Of a stretch of 64,000 nucleotides of DNA, positions 16,217 to 25,836 are shown in pieces (position 1 is the first letter of the stretch; each line of letters begins with the position of its first letter). Both the position numbers and the translations under genes were made by a program. Below the pieces are notes generated by a model. That model saw only the letters and a program-made list of their open reading frames with translations, was not told the origin of the DNA and did not search any database. The DNA comes from Streptomyces sp. 2131.1 (GTDB lineage Bacteria; Actinomycetota; Actinomycetes; Streptomycetales; Streptomycetaceae): positions 6,932,001 to 6,996,000 of the forward strand of contig NZ_FNSY01000001.1 of the NCBI RefSeq assembly GCF_900105515.1. Direction: 5' to 3'.

Positions 16217-17805
16217 TCAGCTGGTCAGTACCTGCGGTGAAACGACCTTGATCATCGCGTTGGCCCAGCGCTGCTGGCGCAGGGTCTGCGGGTGGCAGCG
16301 TTCGGTCAGGTCGAGGAGTTTTTGGTCGCGGGCGGCCTGGGCGGTCTGGGCCAGCAGCTCCCAGTCCACGGAGACGGCCGCCGCCCCGGTGAGGAAGGCG
16401 TCCTGGACGACGAGGAACAGCCGTTCCTGCGCCAGCACCGACCGGATGCGCCGCAGCTCCGGCAGCGACACCGCCGGGTTGGTGCCGCTGACCCACAGCA
16501 TCCGGATGGAGCCCTCTTCCACGTACCGGAACATCTGCATCGCGTGCGTCGGCGGGCCGTAGTGCGGCACCTGGAGCGGGTCCAGGTTCCACAGGCGGGT
16601 CAGCTCGGCCATGTGAGCGTCGTTCTCCCAGTTGCGGAACCCCGGCATGTCGCCGTTGGCGCCACACTCCCGGGTGTTCTGCGCGGTCGGCTGGCCGTTC
16701 ATCTGGAGGACCCCGCAGCCGGGCCTGCCGAGCATGCCCCGTACCAGGTGCAGGTTGTTGACCTGCACGGCGGCCGCGGTCGCCTGGTGGGACTGGTAGA
16801 AGCCCTGCAGCACCGTCGACAGCAGCCGCTCGGCGGTGCCCAGCACGCGGGCGGCCTGGCGGATCTGCTCGGCGGGGACGCCACAGATACCCGCCACGTG
16901 TTCGGGCGTGTAGGCGTCGAGGCGCTTCTTCAGCTCGTCGAAACCGACGACGTTGCGGTCGAGGTACTCCTGGTCGGTCCAGCCGTTCTCCACGATCTCC
17001 CGCAGCAGACCGTTCATCAGGGCCACGTTCGTCCCGGGCCGAGGTGCCAGATGTACGGTCGCCGCCTTCGCCACCGGGGTGGGGCGGGGGTCGACGCAGA
17101 CGACGGACGGCGGGTTCGGCCCGGCCAGCCGGTCCAGCACCCGCGTCCAGAGCACGGTCTGCGTCTCCGCCATGTTGTGCCCGAACAGCGCGATCGTGTC
17201 CGCGTGGTCGATGTCGGTGTATGAGCCCGGCTGGCCGTCGCTGCCGAACGTCTCCTTCAGGGCCTCGGCCGCCGTCGACGTGCACAGCCGGGTGTTGCCG
17301 TCCAGATGGTTGGTGCCGATGCCGCCCCGGGCGATCAGCGTGAGCGTGTAGTACTCCTCCGAGAACAGCTGGCCCGAGGTGTAGAAGCCCACAGCCGAGG
17401 GCCCCTGCTCCTCCAGCAGCTCCTTCGTGCGGCGCACGACCCGGTCCATCGCGGTGTCCCAGTCGCTCTCCACCAGCGCCCGTCCCCGTCGCGCACCAGC
17501 GGCCGGGTCAGCCGGTCGGGCGAGCCGTTGGCCTGCCAGCCGAACAGGTCCTTCGGGCCGAGACGCCCGTGGTTGACCCGGTCCTCGGCCCGGCCGCGCA
17601 CCCCGACGATCCGGCCGTCCTTCACGGCGATGTCGAGGCCGTCACCGTTGGAGTGCAGGATCGCCGCCGACTGCACCCACCGCTCGACCTGGTCCGGCGT
17701 GACGCCTTCGGCGAGCCGGGTGTCCACCCGTACGGGCCAGGGCTCGCCGGGACCGTAGGGGGTACGGGTGCCCCAGGGCTGTGCGATGCGGTCGGTGCGT
17801 GCCAT
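16217..17805 (-). pseudogene. Molybdopterin oxidoreductase, frameshifted and C-terminally replaced
   Basis: The N-terminal segment (17805 to about 17490) starts RIAQPWGTRTPYGPGEPWP and reaches DLFGWQANGSPDRLTRPLV. A one-base frameshift near 17474-17495 moves the frame. The rest reads VESDWDTAMDRVVRR, YTSGQLFSEEYYTLTL, GNTRLCTSTAAEALKETFGS, FGHNMAETQTVLWTR and GTNPAVSLPELRRIRS, the nitrate reductase/formate dehydrogenase-like catalytic fold. After LFLVVQDAFLTGAA the expected substrate-channel and cofactor domains are absent. Instead there are about 55 residues (DWELLAQTAQAARDQKLLDL, CHPQTLRQQRWANAMIKVVS) that look like the C terminus of a different, helical protein. An internal deletion that fused two genes is the simplest reading. 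Confidence 0.75.
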
Positions 17806-18115
17806 CGGTACTCCTCAGGTCCGGCCGGTGCGGGCGCCGCCGGCGATAAGCGCCGAGCCGTCCTCGCCGGGTGTACAGATCGTCGAGAAGGGCCTGGCAG
17901 TCGGCCACCAGGCCTAGACGTCGGTGCTCCGCCCGGGCACCTCGTCCGCCGCGCTCAGCCGGCCGGAGCGGGGCTCTCCTCCGGCTCCGGCGGCTCGCCG
18001 ACGCCGCCGTCCAGGTCCGATACAGCGTGTTCTCCGGGCCGAGGTCGTCGTACTGCGACTGGCGGGCGTCGTTGTCACGTGCCTCTGTCTGCTTTGAAAC
18101 ATCCCATTCGTCACC
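17806..18115. other. 310-bp region without a convincing gene
   Basis: Sequence upstream of the molybdopterin gene. It should contain that gene's promoter, and a GAGGAGTACCGATG start region is seen at 17805. No reading frame has protein-like composition, and no clear hairpin was found. Confidence 0.4.
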
Positions 18116-18313
18116 CTAGGTGTGCGGTCGCTCCACGTCTTCCCGGGCCTCTTCGTTCGGGGTCAGCGCATCGCCCGCCTCGCGGTCCTCGTGATGCCGC
18201 TTCGCCGGACCTGCGGTGTCCGCCACGTCGGTCGCGGCCTCCTCCGCCTCCTCGATCACCTCGTCTGCGGCGGTGCGGGGCGGCTTCCCGTGCTCACGGT
18301 CCTGGTGGTTCAT
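18116..18313 (-). CDS. Small highly charged protein, 65 aa
   Basis: It begins MNHQDREHGKPPRTAADEVI and continues EEAEEAATDVADTAG and DALTPNEEAREDVERPHT. It is rich in Glu, Asp, Arg and His, with no hydrophobic core, so it is probably disordered. The ATG is preceded by GAGGAGACGC, a strong ribosome-binding site. Short acidic proteins of this kind are common in Streptomyces, often stress-associated, but no function is known. It is monocistronic. Confidence 0.6.
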   Translation of the reverse strand: MNHQDREHGKPPRTAADEVIEEAEEAATDVADTAGPAKRHHEDREAGDALTPNEEAREDVERPHT

Positions 18314-18730
18314 GCGTCTCCTCGTATCGGGGTGAAGGGGCTGACGTCGCTACGTGCGCTGCCCGCCGGCCCCCTGGTCTCCTCCCGCGCATGCTCTGGA
18401 CCGGGCCGGCTACGCGCGCCGGCCCGGCGCGATGTCAGAGAGCCGGGGTGAAGCGGTCCCAGGCGCGGTGACCTGCGAGAAGCTCGGTGATGCCGTCCGG
18501 CACCGTGGACGCCGCCCCACCAGCCACCCCCGCGGGCACAACCGCCCCCTCGGACCGTAGGCGGCCGTGCCGGCCGCGACCTGTCCTCCGCCCTTCCGGC
18601 GATCCTCTCCGTGGTGGCCGAACACGTGGGTTGAGCCATCCGCTGCGACCTCGCGTTCCTCTGAGCGACACTCCGCCGTCCGGCCGCCCTTGCGTGGTCT
18701 GCCGGGGGACCCGCCGGGTATACGGGCTGC
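18314..18730. other. 417-bp region without a supported gene
   Basis: Both strands have open frames, but they are Arg/Pro/Gly-rich artefacts of GC content. A minus-strand stretch ending DGITELLAGHRAWDRFTPAL (18435 upward) has slightly better composition but no ribosome-binding site that I can defend. The end of the region must carry the permease promoter. Confidence 0.35.
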
Positions 18731-20059
18731 GTGAAAGCTCCCCGTACCACGACCCCCGAGAGCCCGGACGCCCCGACCAGCCTCAAGAAGGCGCTCACCA
18801 CCTGGCTGCTCTACTTCTTCATCCTCGGAGACGTCCTCGGCGCCGGCGTCTACGTCCTCGTCGGAGAGGTCGCGGCCGACGCGGGCGGTGCCGTCTGGGT
18901 GCCCCTCCTGGTCGCCCTGTGCCTGGCCCTGCTGACCGCCGCCTCCTACGCCGAACTGGCCACCAAATACCCGCGCGCGGGCGGCGCATCCCACTACGCG
19001 ACTCTGGCCTACGGGCCCTTCACGGGGTTCGTCGCCGGCTTCTGCATGCTCGCGGCAGGGGTGGTGTCGGTGGCGGCGCTGGCCCGGGGCTTCGCCGGCG
19101 ACTACCTCTCCGAGTTCGTCACGCTCCCGCTGGTTCTGGTCACCGTGGTCTTCCTGCTGGCGCTCGCGCTGCTCAACGCCCGGGGCATCAGCGAATCGAC
19201 ACGGGCCAACGCCGTCGCCACCGTCATCGAGGTCAGCGGACTGCTCCTCGTGATCGTGCTCGGCGCCTGGATCGTGCTGCGCGGCGACGGGGACCCGGGC
19301 CGGCTCACGGACCTCGGCACCGAGACCGAGGGCCCGGTCCTGGCCGTGCTGAGCGGGGCCGTGCTCGCGTACTACTCATTCGTCGGCTTCGAGACCTCCG
19401 TCAACGTCGCCGAGGAGACACGCGACCCCCGCCGCTCCTACCCCAGGGCCCTCTTCGGTGCCCTGCTCACCGCGGGCGCCGTCTACGCCCTGGTCGGCGC
19501 CGCCGCCGCGGCCGCCGTACCGACGAAGAAGCTCGCCGCCTCCAGCGGGCCGTTGCTCGAAGTCGTCCGCACCGCCGGGGGAGTACCCACCTGGCTCTTC
19601 AGCGCCATCGCGCTGGTCGCCGTCGCCAACGGGGCGCTGCTGACCGGCATCATGTCCTCGCGGCTGGCCTACGGCATGGCGCGCGACGGGCTGCTGCCAC
19701 GCTTCCTGACAGCTGTGCTCCCGGGCCGGCGCACCCCATGGGCAGCGATCGCCGCGACCACAGCCCTCTCGCTGCTGCTCGCCCTGACCGGCGACGTCTC
19801 CACCCTCGCCTCCACCCTGGTCCTGCTGCTTCTCGTCGTGTTCTTCCTCGTCAACACGGCGCTGCTGGTCCTGCGCCGTGACCCGGGGCGCCCGGACCAC
19901 TTCAGGGCGCCGACCCTCGTACCCGTTCTGGGCGCCGCCTCCTGCATCGGGCTCGCCACCCAGATCGAGCGGGAGGTCTGGCTCCGGGGCCTCGTGGTGC
20001 TCGCGGTGGGCGCGGCCCTGGGCGCGGTGGCCGCGCTGCGACTGCGCCGGACCCGGTGA
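18731..20059 (+). CDS. APC-superfamily amino-acid permease
   Basis: A 442-residue protein with about 12 hydrophobic helices. The first helix carries the APC signature (YFFILGDVLGAGVYVLVGEV), the unwound TM1 Gly motif for substrate binding. Also visible are SYAELATKYPRAGGASHYA (TM2-3), SFVGFETSVNVAEETRDPRR (TM6 region, typical of the CAT/YhdG group) and SSRLAYGMARDGLLP (TM8). It probably imports an amino acid or related amine by proton coupling. The start is GTG. It is convergent with the five-gene operon, with 36 bp between stops. Confidence 0.88.
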   Translation: MKAPRTTTPESPDAPTSLKKALTTWLLYFFILGDVLGAGVYVLVGEVAADAGGAVWVPLLVALCLALLTAASYAELATKYPRAGGASHYATLAYGPFTGFVAGFCMLAAGVVSVAALARGFAGDYLSEFVTLPLVLVTVVFLLALALLNARGISESTRANAVATVIEVSGLLLVIVLGAWIVLRGDGDPGRLTDLGTETEGPVLAVLSGAVLAYYSFVGFETSVNVAEETRDPRRSYPRALFGALLTAGAVYALVGAAAAAAVPTKKLAASSGPLLEVVRTAGGVPTWLFSAIALVAVANGALLTGIMSSRLAYGMARDGLLPRFLTAVLPGRRTPWAAIAATTALSLLLALTGDVSTLASTLVLLLLVVFFLVNTALLVLRRDPGRPDHFRAPTLVPVLGAASCIGLATQIEREVWLRGLVVLAVGAALGAVAALRLRRTR

Positions 20060-20095
20060 ACGGAGGTCGATGCGGTGGCCGGCGGTCCCGTGTGT

Positions 20096-21100
20096 TCACC
20101 GGCCCTGGGCTGCGCGCCGGCCCAGGGCCATCGCGCCGGAGAGGGCACCGGCTGCCAGGGCGGCGGTGAGGGCCGGATGCCTGGACGCCCACAGCTGCGG
20201 GTCGCGCCGGTGGGACTCCTGGTCGAACGTTCCGTGCGCGCCGTGGTCGGTGGCGTCGTCCACCGGCTGCCACAGGTTGACCTCCCGGTCGCCGTCGCCG
20301 GCGTCCCCGGACTGCTGGGAGTCGAAGCCGGTGCGCGCGAGGTAGCGGTCCAGGAGGCCGGCCGCGAACTTGTTGGCGACGAGCGTGGCCACCGTGCTGG
20401 AGCCCACGTAGTACTGCTTGCGGCCCGGATGGTCGGCCGCGTACAGCACCGCCCCGGCGGCGACCTCCGGCTGGTAGATCGGCGCAACAGGCTGCGGCCG
20501 GCCGCGCATCCGGGAGAGCACCCAGGAGAACTGCGGGGTGTTGACGGCCGGCATCTGGACCACGGTGACGCGCACCCCGCTTCCCTGGTGCATGAGTTCG
20601 GTGCGCAGCGACGACGTGAAGCCGTTGATCGCGTGCTTGGCCCCGCAGTACGCCGACTGGAGCGGGATGGACCGCTCGCCGAGAGCCGAGCCGACCTGGA
20701 TGATCGTCCCGGCGTCGCGCGGGGTCATGTGCGTGAGCGCGGCCCGGGTGCCGTTGACGAACCCGAGGTACGTGACCTGGGTGACCCGCTCGTACTCCTC
20801 GGGATCGATCTCCGTGAAGGGAGCGAAGACCGAGGTGAAGCCGCAGTTGACCCAGACGTCGATCCGGCCGAAGGCGTGCACGGCCTCCTCCGCCGCAGCC
20901 TCGACCGCGCGGTGGTCGGACACGTCGGTGGGGACTGCCAGTGCGCGCCCGCCGGCCGCTTCGACCTCGCGGGCGGCCGCCTCGAGTCCGGCCCGGCCCC
21001 GGGCGAGCAGGGCGATGTCGGCCCCGCGTGCGCCGAAGGCGCGGGCCACCGCCCGGCCGATTCCGGCGCTCGCTCCTGTGATGACGACGCTTTGGCTCAC
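20096..21100 (-). CDS. SDR-family oxidoreductase with C-terminal extension
   Basis: 334 residues. The classical SDR core includes VVITGASAGIGRAVARAFGA (TGxxxGIG cofactor motif), VPTDVSD and WVNCGFTSVFAP in the NNAG position (Asn present, degenerate), with the catalytic YCGAKHAINGF (YxxxK) after VGSALGERSIPLQ. About 90 residues follow the 245-residue core, ending in an apolar Ala/Leu helix (ALTAALAAGALSGAMALGRR), possibly a membrane anchor. GTG at 21100 follows AAGGAG and overlaps the stop of the GH15 gene (GTGA), so translation is coupled. It is the last gene of the operon. The substrate is unknown. Confidence 0.87.
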   Translation of the reverse strand: MSQSVVITGASAGIGRAVARAFGARGADIALLARGRAGLEAAAREVEAAGGRALAVPTDVSDHRAVEAAAEEAVHAFGRIDVWVNCGFTSVFAPFTEIDPEEYERVTQVTYLGFVNGTRAALTHMTPRDAGTIIQVGSALGERSIPLQSAYCGAKHAINGFTSSLRTELMHQGSGVRVTVVQMPAVNTPQFSWVLSRMRGRPQPVAPIYQPEVAAGAVLYAADHPGRKQYYVGSSTVATLVANKFAAGLLDRYLARTGFDSQQSGDAGDGDREVNLWQPVDDATDHGAHGTFDQESHRRDPQLWASRHPALTAALAAGALSGAMALGRRAAQGR

Positions 21101-22869
21101 AGCTGTTCTCCTTCGGTTGGGGCCGGTGCGGCGAGACGGACGGATGTTTCGAGCATCAGCGCGTGGACGAACGCTTGCGGGAGGTTGCCCCGCAGCTGCC
21201 GCTGGCCGATGTCGTACTCCTCGGTGAACAGGCCGGCGGGCCCGCAGGCCGCCCGGTTGCGTTCGAACCAGCGCACCGCCTCGCGCTCGTTGCCCTGCTG
21301 GTGCTCGGCGAGCGCCATCAGGTAGCCGCACAGCAGGAACGCGCCCTCGGCCTCGGCGAGCGGGCGTTCGTCGTGCCGGAAGCGGTACGCGTAGTGGTCG
21401 TGGGTCAGCTCGGCGCGGTAGGCGTCGAGGGTGCGGACGGTCCGCGGATCGCGGGCGCCGACGCCGCCCCGGATCGCGGGCATCAGCAGGGCGGCGTCGA
21501 GACCGGGGTCGTCGGGCGCGCGCTGCCAGCGCCCCGTCGGGTGGGTGCTGGTGGCCGCCGTCCGGGCGGTAAGCGTGTCCGCGAGCCCGGCCCAGGAGGC
21601 GGCCTGGGGGCAGTGGACGCTCGCCGCCATGGCTCGCAGTCCGGCCGCGCAGATGAGCCTGCTGTGCGTCCAGGCACGGTCGTCCAGCTCCCAGATGCCC
21701 GCGTCCGGTTCATGGTGGCGCCGTTCGATGGCGGCCACCGCGATGTCCGCCGCCCGCCGGCCGTCCGGGCCGAGCCGCCCGGCCCGCGCGGCGGCCGCGA
21801 ACAGGAGCAGCGCCTCACCGAACGCGTCGAGCTGGAACTGCCGGTTGACGTGGTTGCCGATCCGGTCGCCCCCGCCCGGGTAGCCGGGTAGGGGCAGCGG
21901 CTCCTGGTCGGGGACGGATGCGCCGGCGACGGTGTACGCGGGCGCGAGGCGGGGGCCGTCCTCGTGCAGGCGGGCGGCGACGAACCGTACGGCGTCGTCG
22001 GTCAGCCCGTGCGCCCCGGCTGCGGCGGCGGCCTGCCCGGCGTAGCACTGGTCGCGGATCCACACGTACCGGTAGTCGTAGTTGCGGCCCGCCTCGGCGC
22101 GCTCGGGGAGGCTGGTGGTGGCCGCGGCGACCATGCCGCCGGAGGCGCTGGTGAGGCCGCGCAGCACGGTGTGGGCGTGGCGGGCGTCGTCGGGTGCGAG
22201 GCAGTCGGACAGGGGCTGGGCGGCGCGGGACCAGCCGTTCCGGGTGGCGTGCCAGGCCCGGTCCGGGTCCACCGGCTCGCCCGGCCGGTCCTCGGAGAGT
22301 TCGAGGACGAGGTCGTGGTGGCCGCCCGCCGGCACGGTCAGCTCGGCCGCCATGCCCGCGGTGCGGTGGTGTGCGGCGTCGGCCCCGGTCCAGCGCCAGT
22401 GCAGGGGGCCGGTGCGGCCGGTCCACACCCCGGGCCGCTCGCGCCGCACGTCCCGCGGGCGGTGCGCGCCGTACTCCGCGTGCGGTTCGAGGCGTACGGT
22501 CACCCGGGCATCGCCCTCCACGGCGCAGATCCGGCGCAGCAGGACCGCACGCCGCCGGTCGCCGGGAAACGCCAGCGCCTCATGGCACTCGATGACGCCG
22601 GACGTGGTGACCCAGCGGTTGCGCCAGATCAGCGTGCCGGGTTCGTAGGAACCGCCCCAGACGAAGCGTTCGGTGGGCGTGACGGTGTAGTGGCCGCGTC
22701 CTCCGACGAGAGCGGCGAAGACCGCGCCGGAGTCCCAGCGCGGGGCGCACAGCCAGGTGATGTCTCCGCGGGGGCCGACGAGCGCGCCGCGCTCCCCGTC
22801 GGCGATGAGGGCGTACTCGCGCAGTACGTGGGGCGGCGGGTCGTCGTGCGGGGGGTGCGGGCGGGTCAT
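21097..22869 (-). CDS. GH15-family glycoside hydrolase (glucoamylase/trehalase-like)
   Basis: 590 residues starting at MTRPHPPHDDPPPHVL after GAGGAGGCGC. The N-terminal beta-sandwich includes LREYALIADGERGALVGPRG, DITWLCAPRWDSGAVFA and an aromatic FVWGGSYEPGTLIWRNRW strand. The (alpha/alpha)6 barrel starts around NYDYRYVWIRDQCYAGQAAA (general-acid region) and ends with LFTEEYDIGQRQLRGNLPQA. It is cytoplasmic, with no signal peptide. Actinobacterial members include trehalases and glucoamylase-like enzymes, so an alpha-linked disaccharide or glucan substrate is likely. It is fourth in the operon, coupled to the SDR gene. Confidence 0.88.
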   Translation of the reverse strand: MTRPHPPHDDPPPHVLREYALIADGERGALVGPRGDITWLCAPRWDSGAVFAALVGGRGHYTVTPTERFVWGGSYEPGTLIWRNRWVTTSGVIECHEALAFPGDRRRAVLLRRICAVEGDARVTVRLEPHAEYGAHRPRDVRRERPGVWTGRTGPLHWRWTGADAAHHRTAGMAAELTVPAGGHHDLVLELSEDRPGEPVDPDRAWHATRNGWSRAAQPLSDCLAPDDARHAHTVLRGLTSASGGMVAAATTSLPERAEAGRNYDYRYVWIRDQCYAGQAAAAAGAHGLTDDAVRFVAARLHEDGPRLAPAYTVAGASVPDQEPLPLPGYPGGGDRIGNHVNRQFQLDAFGEALLLFAAAARAGRLGPDGRRAADIAVAAIERRHHEPDAGIWELDDRAWTHSRLICAAGLRAMAASVHCPQAASWAGLADTLTARTAATSTHPTGRWQRAPDDPGLDAALLMPAIRGGVGARDPRTVRTLDAYRAELTHDHYAYRFRHDERPLAEAEGAFLLCGYLMALAEHQQGNEREAVRWFERNRAACGPAGLFTEEYDIGQRQLRGNLPQAFVHALMLETSVRLAAPAPTEGEQL

Positions 22870-22895
22870 GCGCCTCCTCGTGGGGGTCCGGGGTC

Positions 22896-24023
22896 TCACC
22901 GGACGCGGTAGCGTTCCGCGGCCCGGGTACGCAGCTCCAGGCCGTGACCCGGGGCACCGGAGGCGCCGGGGCGTACGGTGCCGCCGGCCGGGTCCAGGGC
23001 CCCGTCGAAGAAGAGTTCCTCGATGCGGACGTGGTCGTGGAACCACTCCAGGTGGCGCAGGCTGGGCACGGCCGCAGCGGCATGGGCGTGGACGTGCGGG
23101 GCGCAGTGTCCGGAGAGGCCGAGACCGGCGGCCTCGGCGAGCGCGGCGGCACGCAGCCAGACGGTGATGCCGCCGCAGCGGGTGACGTCCGCCTGGAGGC
23201 AGTCCACGGCTCCGGTGTCGATCAGCTGCCAGAAGTACGGCAGCGCGTAGCCGTATTCACCGGCCGTCACGTCGGCCGTCGTGGCGGCCTTGATCTGGGC
23301 GAGGCCGGCGGGGTCGTCGGAGGATACGGGTTCCTCGTACCAGGTCACGCCGTGTTCCTCGAAGCTCCGCGCCACGCGGATGGCCTGTTTGCGGGTGTAG
23401 GCCCCGTTGGCGTCGACGTACAGCTCGGTGCCGTCGCCGATGCTGCGGCGGGCCTTCGCGATCCGGTCCAGGTCGCGCTTCTCCTCGCGGCCCCAGGACT
23501 CGCCGATCTTGATCTTGACGCGCGGGATGCCCCGGGTCTGTGCCCAGTCGCGCAGTTGCCGGTCCTGCTGTGCGTCGTCGTACGGGGTGAAACCGCCGCT
23601 GCCGTAGACGGGGACCTCCTGGGCCGTGGCTCCGAGCAGGCGGGTCAGCGGCAGGTCCAGGAGGCGGGCCTTCAGGTCCCAGAGGGCGATGTCGACGGCG
23701 GACAGCGCCTGGGCGACGAGGCCGGGGCACCCGGCGTTGCGGACGGCCCGGCTCATGGCCTCGTTGGCGGCGGGGACGTCCCAGGCGCTGCGGCCCGTGA
23801 CGACCCCGGCGAGCAGCTGGTCGACGGCCGCGGCGGTGGCGCGCGCCCCGTAGGTGTAGCCGAGGCCGCTCGTCGGGCCCGAGCCCACCCGGACCAGGAC
23901 GAGGGTGGTCTCGTCCCAGGCCAGGGTGCCATCCCCCTCCGCGGCGTCGGTGGGCACGGTGTAGACGGCGGTCTCCACCCGGTCGATCAGGGGGGCGTCC
24001 GCGCCGCCGCGGCGCGTGGTCAC
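22896..24023 (-). CDS. Enolase-superfamily (mandelate racemase-type) dehydratase/racemase
   Basis: 375 residues; GTG start overlapping the stop of the ThDP gene. The capping domain begins IDRVETAVYTVPTD. The barrel holds the KxK catalytic motif in PRVKIKIGESW, and metal ligands in LYVDANGAY (Asp), TWYEEPVSSDD (Glu) and VTAGEYGYALP (Glu). SGHCAPHVHAHAAAA supplies a His near the last strand. This is the pattern of acid-sugar dehydratases and muconate- or mandelate-type enzymes. These families abstract the proton alpha to a carboxylate. A sugar-acid substrate would fit the neighbouring hydrolase and oxidases, but this is inference. Confidence 0.88.
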   Translation of the reverse strand: MTTRRGGADAPLIDRVETAVYTVPTDAAEGDGTLAWDETTLVLVRVGSGPTSGLGYTYGARATAAAVDQLLAGVVTGRSAWDVPAANEAMSRAVRNAGCPGLVAQALSAVDIALWDLKARLLDLPLTRLLGATAQEVPVYGSGGFTPYDDAQQDRQLRDWAQTRGIPRVKIKIGESWGREEKRDLDRIAKARRSIGDGTELYVDANGAYTRKQAIRVARSFEEHGVTWYEEPVSSDDPAGLAQIKAATTADVTAGEYGYALPYFWQLIDTGAVDCLQADVTRCGGITVWLRAAALAEAAGLGLSGHCAPHVHAHAAAAVPSLRHLEWFHDHVRIEELFFDGALDPAGGTVRPGASGAPGHGLELRTRAAERYRVR

Positions 24024-25825
24024 TTGTCCGAGCGCCCTTCGTGGTGGCCGGGCAGCATCTCCTGGACCTTGGCCTTGAATCCCTGCTTCAGCACGGCTCC
24101 CCGGTCGCTGTCGCCCTTGGCCAGGGAGAGCGCCGCGGCCTCGATCTGGTCCAGGCTGGCGTGCGGCGGGATCGGCGGTACGGCGGGGTCGGTCCGGAAG
24201 TCGATGACGAACGGCCGGTCGCACGCCAGGGCCCGGTGCCAGGCGTCCTCGACCTGCTCGGGCTTCTCGACGCGTACGCCGTCCAGGCCGACCGAGCGGG
24301 CGAAGTCGGCGTAGCGCACGTCGGGCAGCGACTGGGAGGGCAGGAACTGCGGAGCGCCGGACATGGCGCGCATCTCCCAGGTGACCTGGTTGAGATCCTC
24401 GTTGTTCAGGACGGCGACGACGAGACGGGGGTCCTCCCACTCCTGCCAGTACTTGGCGATGGTGATGAGCTCCGCCATGCCGTTCATCTGCATGGCTCCG
24501 TCGCCCACGATCGCGATGGCGGGCCGGCCGGGGTGGGCGAACTTGGCGCCGATGACGTACGGCACACCGGGGCCCATCGTGGCGAGCGTTCCGGAGAGGG
24601 AGCCGCGCATCGCGCCCCGGAAACGCAGGTGCCGGGCGTACCAGTTGGCGGCGGACCCGGAGTCGGCGGCCACCATGACGTCGTCCGGCAGGAGCGCGTC
24701 GAGCGCGTGCACTACGTACTCGGGGTTGACCGGCTCGGCATCCACCTTGGCGCGGCGCTGCATGACCTCCCACCACTTGGCGGTGTCCTTCTCGATCTTC
24801 TTGCGCCAGGAACCGTGCTTCTTCCGCTTGAGCCGCGGCAGCAGGGCGTCGAGCGTGGCGCGCGCGTCACCGACGAGGTTGACCTCGAACGGGTAACGCA
24901 GACCGATCATGAAGGGATCGATGTCGATCTGGACCGCGCGGGCCTGGTCGAGTTCGGGCAGGAACTGGGTGTACGGGAAACTGGAGCCGACCACGAGCAG
25001 GGTGTCGCAGTCCTGCATCATCTCGTAGCTCGGGCGGGTGCCCAGCAGCCCGATGGAACCGGTGACGTACGGCAGACCGTCGGGCAGGACGTCCTTGCCG
25101 AGCAGCGCCTTGGCGACGCCCGCGCCCAGCACCTCGGCGAGCCGCTCGACCTCGGCGCGGGCCCCGCGGGCCCCCTGTCCGATGAGGATCGCGACCTTCT
25201 CACCCGCGTTCAGCACCTCGGCCGCACGGACGATGTCGTCCTCGGCGGGGACGGGCGCGGACATGCTCGCACCGAGGCTGGAGGGGACCATCTTGAACGC
25301 GTGGGTGGGCGGCGAGTAGTCCAGTTCCTGGACGTCCGCCGGGATGATCACCGCGGTCACGGTGCGCTTGGCGTACGCGGTGCGCATGGCCCGGTCGATG
25401 ACGTTGGGCAGCTGCTCGGGGACGGTGACCATCTCGCAGAACTCGGAGGCCACGTCCTTGTAGAGGCTGAGCAGGTCCACCTCCTGCTGGTAGGAGCCGC
25501 CCATGGCGCTGCGGTTGGTCTGGCCGACGATCGCGACGACGGGCACGTGGTCCAGCTTCGCGTCGTACAGGCCGTTGAGCAGGTGGATCGCCCCGGGGCC
25601 CGACGTGGCGGCGCAGACGCCGGCCTTGCCGGAGAACTTCGCGTAGCCGACGGCCTGGAACGCGGCCATCTCCTCGTGCCGGGCCTGGACGAACTTCGGC
25701 TTGTTCTCCGCCCTTCCCCAGGCGGCGAGCAGCCCGTTGATCCCGTCGCCGGCGTAGGCGAAGACGTGGTCGACGTCCCACTCGCGCAGGCGCCGCAGGA
25801 CGTAGTCGGAGACCTTGGTCGCCAT
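24020..25825 (-). CDS. Thiamine-diphosphate enzyme (pyruvate oxidase/acetolactate synthase-like)
   Basis: 601 residues with three ThDP-enzyme domains. The PYR domain has MATKVSDYVLRRLREWDVDH, AYAGDGINGLLAAW and the activating Glu in ARHEEMAAFQAVGYAK. The central Rossmann domain includes EKVAILIGQGARGA. The PP domain has the ThDP motif from IVGDGAMQMNGMAEL to LNNEDLNQVTWE. The family decarboxylates 2-keto acids. Its resemblance to pyruvate dehydrogenase (quinone)/pyruvate oxidase proteins suggests pyruvate to acetate, with electrons to FAD or quinone. ATG at 25825 follows AGGAGAAGA. It lies 11 bp after the FAD/Fe-S oxidase gene and overlaps the enolase-type gene. Confidence 0.87.
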   Translation of the reverse strand: MATKVSDYVLRRLREWDVDHVFAYAGDGINGLLAAWGRAENKPKFVQARHEEMAAFQAVGYAKFSGKAGVCAATSGPGAIHLLNGLYDAKLDHVPVVAIVGQTNRSAMGGSYQQEVDLLSLYKDVASEFCEMVTVPEQLPNVIDRAMRTAYAKRTVTAVIIPADVQELDYSPPTHAFKMVPSSLGASMSAPVPAEDDIVRAAEVLNAGEKVAILIGQGARGARAEVERLAEVLGAGVAKALLGKDVLPDGLPYVTGSIGLLGTRPSYEMMQDCDTLLVVGSSFPYTQFLPELDQARAVQIDIDPFMIGLRYPFEVNLVGDARATLDALLPRLKRKKHGSWRKKIEKDTAKWWEVMQRRAKVDAEPVNPEYVVHALDALLPDDVMVAADSGSAANWYARHLRFRGAMRGSLSGTLATMGPGVPYVIGAKFAHPGRPAIAIVGDGAMQMNGMAELITIAKYWQEWEDPRLVVAVLNNEDLNQVTWEMRAMSGAPQFLPSQSLPDVRYADFARSVGLDGVRVEKPEQVEDAWHRALACDRPFVIDFRTDPAVPPIPPHASLDQIEAAALSLAKGDSDRGAVLKQGFKAKVQEMLPGHHEGRSDK

Positions 25826-25836
25826 GTTCTCTTCTC

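Noticed and set aside
20075..21325. Long plus-strand open frame over the SDR and GH15 genes
   Set aside because: The opposite strand has complete SDR and GH15 motifs, so the plus frame is an artefact.
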